NCBI RefSeq assembly: GCF_900188205.1
Contig: NZ_FZOH01000008.1
Location: 124,001 to 188,000 of the forward strand
Reading direction: 5' to 3'
Source: Geodermatophilus saharensis
GTDB lineage: Bacteria > Actinomycetota > Actinomycetes > Mycobacteriales > Geodermatophilaceae
DNA: 64,000 nt
Positions 59,778 to 64,000 of this stretch are shown here, one piece after another. The position numbers and the translations under genes are program-made. The first letter of the stretch is position 1. Every line of letters begins with the position of its first letter. The notes below the pieces were generated by a model. It did not search any database, was not told where the DNA came from, and saw only the letters and a list, made by a program, of their open reading frames with translations.

Positions 59778-61310
59778 GTGACTCGCAGACTCGTCGACGT
59801 GCAGCCCGCCCCGCGTGACCTGACCTGTCTGGTCACGGGCGCCACCGGCTACGTCGGCGGCCGCCTCGTGCCCGAGCTCCTCGCCGCCGGCCACCGCGTG
59901 CGGGTGCTGACCCGCTCGCCGGGCAAGCTCCGGGACCGGCCCTGGATCCGGGACGTCGAGGTCGTCGAGGGCGACGCCGCCGACGACGACGCGGTGGTCC
60001 GCGCGTGCACCGGCGCCGACGTCGTCTACTACCTGGTCCACTCCCTCGCCGTCGGCCGCGCGTTCGAGGAGCGTGACCGGCGGACCGCCGAGGTGGTGGC
60101 CCGCGCCGTCCGCGGGGCCGGCGTCGGCCGGCTGGTGTACCTCGGCGGTCTCGAGCCGCCGGACGAGGAGCTCTCCCCGCACCTGCGCTCCCGCGCCGAG
60201 ATGGCCCGCGTGCTGCTCGGCTCGGGCGTGCCCACGGTGGTGCTGCGCGCGGCGATCGTGCTGGGCTCGGGCTCGGCGTCGTTCGAGATGCTGCGACACC
60301 TCACCGAGCGGCTGCCGGTCATGGTCACCCCGCGGTGGGTGCACAGCCGCATCCAGCCCATCGCCATCCGCGACGTGCTGCGCTACCTGGTCGGCTGCGC
60401 CACGCTGCCGCCGGACGTGCACCGCTGCTTCGACATCGGCGGGCCCGACGTCATGGACTACGCGCAGATGATGCAGCGCTACGCCGAGGTCACCGGGCTG
60501 CCGCGGCGGCGGATCCTGCCGGTGCCGGCCCTCACGCCGTCGCTGTCGAGCCACTGGGTCGGCCTCATCACGCCGGTGCCGGCGTCGATCGCCCGGCCGC
60601 TGGTGGAGTCGCTGCGCAACACCGTCGTCGCCTCCGAGCACGACATCGCGCGGTACGTGCCCGACCCGCCCGAGGGCCTGCTGGGCTTCGACGACGCGGT
60701 GCGGCTGGCCGTGCAGCGGGTGCGCGACCACGCCGTCGTCACCCGGTGGACCGGCGCCTCGGTGCCCGGGGCGCCGTCGGACCCGCTGCCCAGCGACCCC
60801 GACTGGGCCGGCGGCAGCCTCCACCTCGACGAGCGGACCCGGGACACCGACGCCCCGCCCGGGGCGCTGTGGCGGGTGGTCGAGGGCATCGGCGGGGAGA
60901 CCGGCTGGTACAGCTTCCCGCTGGCCTGGGAGGTGCGCGGCTGGCTGGACCGGGCGGTGGGCGGCGTGGGCCTGCGCCGCGGGCGCCGCCACCCCAGCGA
61001 CCTCGACGTCGGCGACGCGCTGGACTGGTGGCGGGTGGAGGAGCTGGAGGAGGGCCGGCTGCTGCGGCTGCGCGCCGAGATGCGCCTGCCGGGCCTGGCC
61101 TGGCTGGAGTTCCACGTGGAACGTGCCGAGGACGGGCGCACCCGGCTGCGGCAGAAGGCGACCTTCCACCCCCACGGCCTGCTCGGCCACCTCTACTGGT
61201 GGAGCATCTCGCCGTTCCACGGCATCGTGTTCGGGAGCATGGTCCGCAACCTGTGCAGGGCCGCGGAGGCCCTCGACGAGCCCGGGGCGACGACGACCCG
61301 GGCCGCCTGA
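59778..61310 (+). CDS. SDR-family (NAD(P)-binding) protein with DUF2867 domain
   Basis: 510 residues from GTG 59778; GTG 59799 is an alternative. The atypical SDR domain at 1-300 has [20 protein letters not shown] (TGxxGxxG), [10 protein letters not shown] and [10 protein letters not shown]. The C-terminal DUF2867 at 350-500 includes [39 protein letters not shown] and [17 protein letters not shown]. Proteins of this type are common in actinobacteria; substrate unknown. It contains a parS-like site at 61109. Confidence 0.88.
   Translation: MTRRLVDVQPAPRDLTCLVTGATGYVGGRLVPELLAAGHRVRVLTRSPGKLRDRPWIRDVEVVEGDAADDDAVVRACTGADVVYYLVHSLAVGRAFEERDRRTAEVVARAVRGAGVGRLVYLGGLEPPDEELSPHLRSRAEMARVLLGSGVPTVVLRAAIVLGSGSASFEMLRHLTERLPVMVTPRWVHSRIQPIAIRDVLRYLVGCATLPPDVHRCFDIGGPDVMDYAQMMQRYAEVTGLPRRRILPVPALTPSLSSHWVGLITPVPASIARPLVESLRNTVVASEHDIARYVPDPPEGLLGFDDAVRLAVQRVRDHAVVTRWTGASVPGAPSDPLPSDPDWAGGSLHLDERTRDTDAPPGALWRVVEGIGGETGWYSFPLAWEVRGWLDRAVGGVGLRRGRRHPSDLDVGDALDWWRVEELEEGRLLRLRAEMRLPGLAWLEFHVERAEDGRTRLRQKATFHPHGLLGHLYWWSISPFHGIVFGSMVRNLCRAAEALDEPGATTTRAA
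61109..61122. other. parS-like ParB binding site 2 (within SDR-DUF2867 gene)
   Basis: GTTCCACGTGGAAC, identical to the site at 26551 and a perfect 14-bp palindrome. It encodes EFHVE, so the amino-acid sequence tolerates the site. Near gyrB and so near the expected origin. Confidence 0.75.
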
Positions 61311-61332
61311 CCCCGTCCAGGCTCACCGGGAC

Positions 61333-61368
61333 GCGTCCTGGCTCACCGCCGACCGCGAGCCAGGACGC
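61333..61368. terminator. Terminator between convergent SDR and ABC genes
   Basis: Arms GCGTCCTGGCTC and GAGCCAGGACGC, 12-bp perfect stem with a 12-base loop, in the 90-base gap between two gene ends. Confidence 0.75.
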
Positions 61369-61400
61369 AGCACGATCAGCTCACCTGGTCCTGCACGGAC

Positions 61401-63173
61401 TCACACCAGGAGCTGGGCGGAGGCGAGCTCGCGGTAGAGCGGGCTGGTCTCCACCAGCTCGTCGTGGGTGCCGCGCGCGACGACGCGGCCGCCGTCGAGC
61501 ACCACGATCTGGTCGCTGTCGAGCACGGTCGACAGCCGGTGGGCCACGACCAGCAGCGCCCGGTCGGCGGCCGCGGCCGAGAGCGTCTCGCGCAGCAGCC
61601 CCTCGTTGCGCGCGTCGAGGCTGGCGGTCGGCTCGTCGAGCAGCAGCAGCGCCGGGCGGGCCAGCAGCGACCGGGCGATGGCCAGCCGCTGCCGCTCGCC
61701 GCCGGACAGCAGCACGCCCTCGTCGCCGACCGGCACGTCCAGCCCGCGCGGGGAGCGCTGCACCACGCCCGTCAGGCCGACGTCGGCGAGCACCGCCCAC
61801 AGCTCGTCGTCGGCGGCACCGGGCGCGGCCAGCAGCAGGTTCTCCCGCACCGTGCCGGCCAGCACCGGCGCCTCCTGCTCGACGTAGCCCAGCTGCGCGC
61901 GCAGTGCCGCCCGCGGCAGCTCCCTGACGTCGGTGCCGGCCCACCGGATGGTGCCGCCGGTCAGCGGGTAGAAGCCCTCCACCAGCGCCAGCACCGTCGA
62001 CTTACCGGCACCCGAGGGACCGACCAGCGCCACCCGGCTGCCCGCCGGCACGGTGAGGGAGACCCCGTCGAGCACCCGCGTGCCGTCGGGGTAGGTGAAC
62101 GAGACGCCGTCGAGCTCGAGCAGCGGGACCCCGGCCGCCGGCACCCGGGGCGCCGTCGTCACCGCGCCGCCGGCCTCGGGGACGTCGTCGCGCTCGGGCT
62201 CGAGGACGAGCACCTCCTGGATGCGGGCCAGCGCCCCCAGCCCGGTCTGCAGCTGCGTCCACGCCGAGACCGCCTGACCCAGCGGCATGACCAGCAGGAA
62301 CAGGTAGAGGATGAACGCCACCAGGTCGGCGACGGCGATCGAGCCGGTGGCCACCCGGTAGCCGCCCAGCCCCAGCACGGCGAGGAACGCGCCCTGGACG
62401 GCGATCGAGCCCGCCGGCTGTACCAGCGCCTCCACCCGGGCCACCGCCACGCCGGCGCGGTAGGCCCGCCGCGCGCTGACCCCGACGGCGTCGACCTCCC
62501 GCGCGGTCGCACCGCTGGCGCGGATGGTGCGCACCGCCGACAGCGCGCGCTCCACGGCCGCCGTCATCGCGCCCACCTCGTCCTGCGCCCGGCGCGACAG
62601 CGTGCGCACCCGCCGGCTGCTGGCCACCACGACGGTCATGCCGACGGCGACGGCGGTGACGGTCACCAGCAGCAGCCAGACGTCGACCAGCGCCATCGCC
62701 ACCAGCGCGCCGACGGCGACCACCGCGGAACCGGCCACCTCGATGACACCGGAGGTGACCGTGGCGCGCAGCAGCGTGGTGTCGGCCCCGACCCGGGACA
62801 TCAGGTCGCCGGTGCGGCGGCGGTCGTACTCGGCCACCGGCAGCCGCAGCAGCCGGTCGGCGACCGTCCGGCGGGTGGAGAGGACGACGCCCTCCCCGGT
62901 GCGCTGCAGCAGGTAGGACTGGAACGCGTTGAGCACCGCGCCGGCGACGAGCACCAGCAGGAGCAGCGAGACGGCGGGCAGCAGCGGCTCGCCCGCGCCG
63001 ACGGCGGCGATCACCCGGCCGGTGAGGGCGGGCTGGGCCAGCGCCGCCGCCGCGCCCAGCAGGGACAACCCCGCGGCCAGCAGCAGCGGCCGGCGGTGCG
63101 GGCGGACCAGCGGCAGCAGCTCGCGCAGCCCCGCGGCCGGCGCCTGCTCGGCGGTGGTCCCGGGAGCGGTCAC
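61401..63173 (-). CDS. ABC exporter, fused permease and ATP-binding protein
   Basis: 590 residues from GTG 63173. Six helices (1-310) with YLLQRTGEGVVLSTRRTVAD and MSRVGADTTLLRATVTSGVI. The ATPase has Walker A LVGPSGAGKSTVLAL, Q-loop YVEQEAPVLAGTVRENLLL, signature LLSGGERQRLAIARSLL, Walker B LLLLDEPTASLDARNE and H-loop VAHRLST. A half-transporter that homodimerises; probably exports lipids or drugs. No partner half-transporter is next to it. Confidence 0.95.
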   Translation of the reverse strand: MTAPGTTAEQAPAAGLRELLPLVRPHRRPLLLAAGLSLLGAAAALAQPALTGRVIAAVGAGEPLLPAVSLLLLVLVAGAVLNAFQSYLLQRTGEGVVLSTRRTVADRLLRLPVAEYDRRRTGDLMSRVGADTTLLRATVTSGVIEVAGSAVVAVGALVAMALVDVWLLLVTVTAVAVGMTVVVASSRRVRTLSRRAQDEVGAMTAAVERALSAVRTIRASGATAREVDAVGVSARRAYRAGVAVARVEALVQPAGSIAVQGAFLAVLGLGGYRVATGSIAVADLVAFILYLFLLVMPLGQAVSAWTQLQTGLGALARIQEVLVLEPERDDVPEAGGAVTTAPRVPAAGVPLLELDGVSFTYPDGTRVLDGVSLTVPAGSRVALVGPSGAGKSTVLALVEGFYPLTGGTIRWAGTDVRELPRAALRAQLGYVEQEAPVLAGTVRENLLLAAPGAADDELWAVLADVGLTGVVQRSPRGLDVPVGDEGVLLSGGERQRLAIARSLLARPALLLLDEPTASLDARNEGLLRETLSAAAADRALLVVAHRLSTVLDSDQIVVLDGGRVVARGTHDELVETSPLYRELASAQLLV

Positions 63174-63181
63174 GACAGGCG

Positions 63182-63967
63182 TCAGAACACGCCGGCGAGC
63201 GCGGCCACCATCGCGCCCAGCAGCCGGGCGTGGTGCTCGATCAGCTCGGGACGGTGGCCGTCGGGGCGGACGGCGGCGAGGTGGCCGGCCGCGGTCCAGA
63301 ACTCGTCACCGTCGTCGCTGCCCATCAGCAGGCCGCGCACCGTGGCGTCCTCCACCAGCCGGCGCACCCCCGGACCGTCCTCCGCGGCCAGCAGCACCCA
63401 CCGGGCGTCGAACTCGGGGTCGCCGCTGGGCACGTGCAGCAGGCCGCCGGTGCGGTGCCGCCAGAAGCGGGCCGGCGACAGGCGCAGCGGGGGCAGCGGC
63501 AGCAGCACCGGCGCCGCGGTGACCGCGTACTCGGGCACCGTCGACCGCTTGTCGACGAAGACGACGTCGAACGCGACGAGCTCGAGGGTGCCGGCGCGGC
63601 CGCGCACCACCCCGGCCGGCCGGTGGTCCTTGGTCGCCCGCACCGGGGCGGTGGCCACGAGCTCGGCGAGGACGGCGTCCTGCGGAGCGGTGCCGTCGGA
63701 GATCTCCCAGCCCTGCTGCAGCGCCCAGCCCTGCACGCCGACGGGGTCGCCCTGGTAGCGGAACACCTGCTCGACGACGCCGGGGGTGCGCGGGCGGCGC
63801 GCGGGCAGGGCCCAGGTGACCGGTCCGGGGCCGGCGCCGGCCGGCTCCCGCCCGCGGTCGCCCTCCTGGCCGTCGCGGTCGCCGTCACCGAGGTGGGCCG
63901 GCTCCTGCCAGCCGTCGCGGTCGCGGGGGTCGTCGTCGTGCGGCCGGTCGTCGCGCGGGCTGCTCAT
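63182..63967 (-). CDS. Hypothetical protein, function unknown
   Basis: 261 residues from ATG 63967. The first 45 are strongly charged and Asp/Arg/Gly-rich, probably disordered. The rest looks like a compact alpha+beta protein (VEQVFRYQGDPVGVQGWALQ, LELVAFDVVFVDKRS, LLPLPPLRLSPARFWRHRTG, LIEHHARLLGAMVAALAGVF). No signal peptide or membrane helix. Eight bases before the ABC exporter on the same strand, so probably co-transcribed. Family not recognised. Confidence 0.75.
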   Translation of the reverse strand: MSSPRDDRPHDDDPRDRDGWQEPAHLGDGDRDGQEGDRGREPAGAGPGPVTWALPARRPRTPGVVEQVFRYQGDPVGVQGWALQQGWEISDGTAPQDAVLAELVATAPVRATKDHRPAGVVRGRAGTLELVAFDVVFVDKRSTVPEYAVTAAPVLLPLPPLRLSPARFWRHRTGGLLHVPSGDPEFDARWVLLAAEDGPGVRRLVEDATVRGLLMGSDDGDEFWTAAGHLAAVRPDGHRPELIEHHARLLGAMVAALAGVF

Positions 63968-64000
63968 CGGGGCACCGTCCTCATCCGTACGTGTCGCGGG

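Overview
The window is very GC-rich (about 74 % by eye), GTG starts are common, and neighbouring genes often overlap by 4 bases (GTGA or ATGA). The gene order from gyrB-gyrA-DUF3566-tRNA-Ile-tRNA-Ala through ppiA, rhomboid, PH-domain protein, crgA, DUF881 and trpG/pabA to pknB-pknA-pbpA-rodA-pstP-fhaB-fhaA-tRNA-Leu matches the origin-proximal block of mycobacteria (roughly Rv0005-Rv0020c). Together with the style of the accessory genes this points to a high-GC actinobacterium, most likely Geodermatophilaceae (Blastococcus, Geodermatophilus or Modestobacter type). The family assignment is inference from gene content; no database was searched.

Layout. 1-3.5 kb: the start of a PknA-like kinase cut by the left edge, then an iron-uptake efeUOB locus whose permease gene efeU is reduced to its two ends, behind an IdeR/DtxR-like iron box. 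3.5-4.9 kb: an enoyl-CoA hydratase and a four-helix membrane protein. 4.8-14.6 kb: the most unusual part, a divergent cluster of an IniB-like protein with Asp/Asn/Ser repeats, two dynamin-like GTPases in tandem (IniA/IniC type), and on the other strand a membrane-anchored Hsp70-like protein plus a very large LuxR-type ATPase regulator (IniR type). 14.6-37.3 kb: housekeeping and accessory genes. These include an MBL hydrolase, a MarR/SRPBCC pair, GntR, a metallophosphoesterase, CYTH-CHAD, PRC-barrel/YsnF, and a six-gene run from omega-amidase to aldose epimerase. They also include an HNH remnant, TetR/GNAT with a divergent acyl-CoA dehydrogenase, a SigE-type sigma factor with a membrane partner, and a two-component system. 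37.4-59.5 kb: the conserved cell-wall/signalling/gyrase block with three tRNAs. 59.5-64 kb: an SDR-DUF2867 protein, an ABC exporter and an unknown protein.

How it works together. The fhaA-fhaB-pstP-rodA-pbpA-pknA-pknB run is one + strand transcription unit coupling Ser/Thr phosphorylation to peptidoglycan elongation. The IniB/GTPase/Hsp70/LuxR cluster looks like a self-contained envelope-stress module with a shared control region at 9757-10048. The efe remnant keeps the periplasmic iron-handling proteins EfeO and EfeB but has lost nearly all of the permease.

Non-coding structure. A roughly 60-bp repeat ending in a GC hairpin occurs six times, directly after stop codons, beside a pseudogene, and once inside a reading frame. 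Two parS-like sites lie at 26551 and 61109. A cluster of DnaA-box-like 9-mers fills the 490-base gap after crgA, and a perfect 38-bp palindrome lies beside the HNH remnant. dnaA, dnaN and recF are not in the window; by synteny they would be expected beyond its right end.
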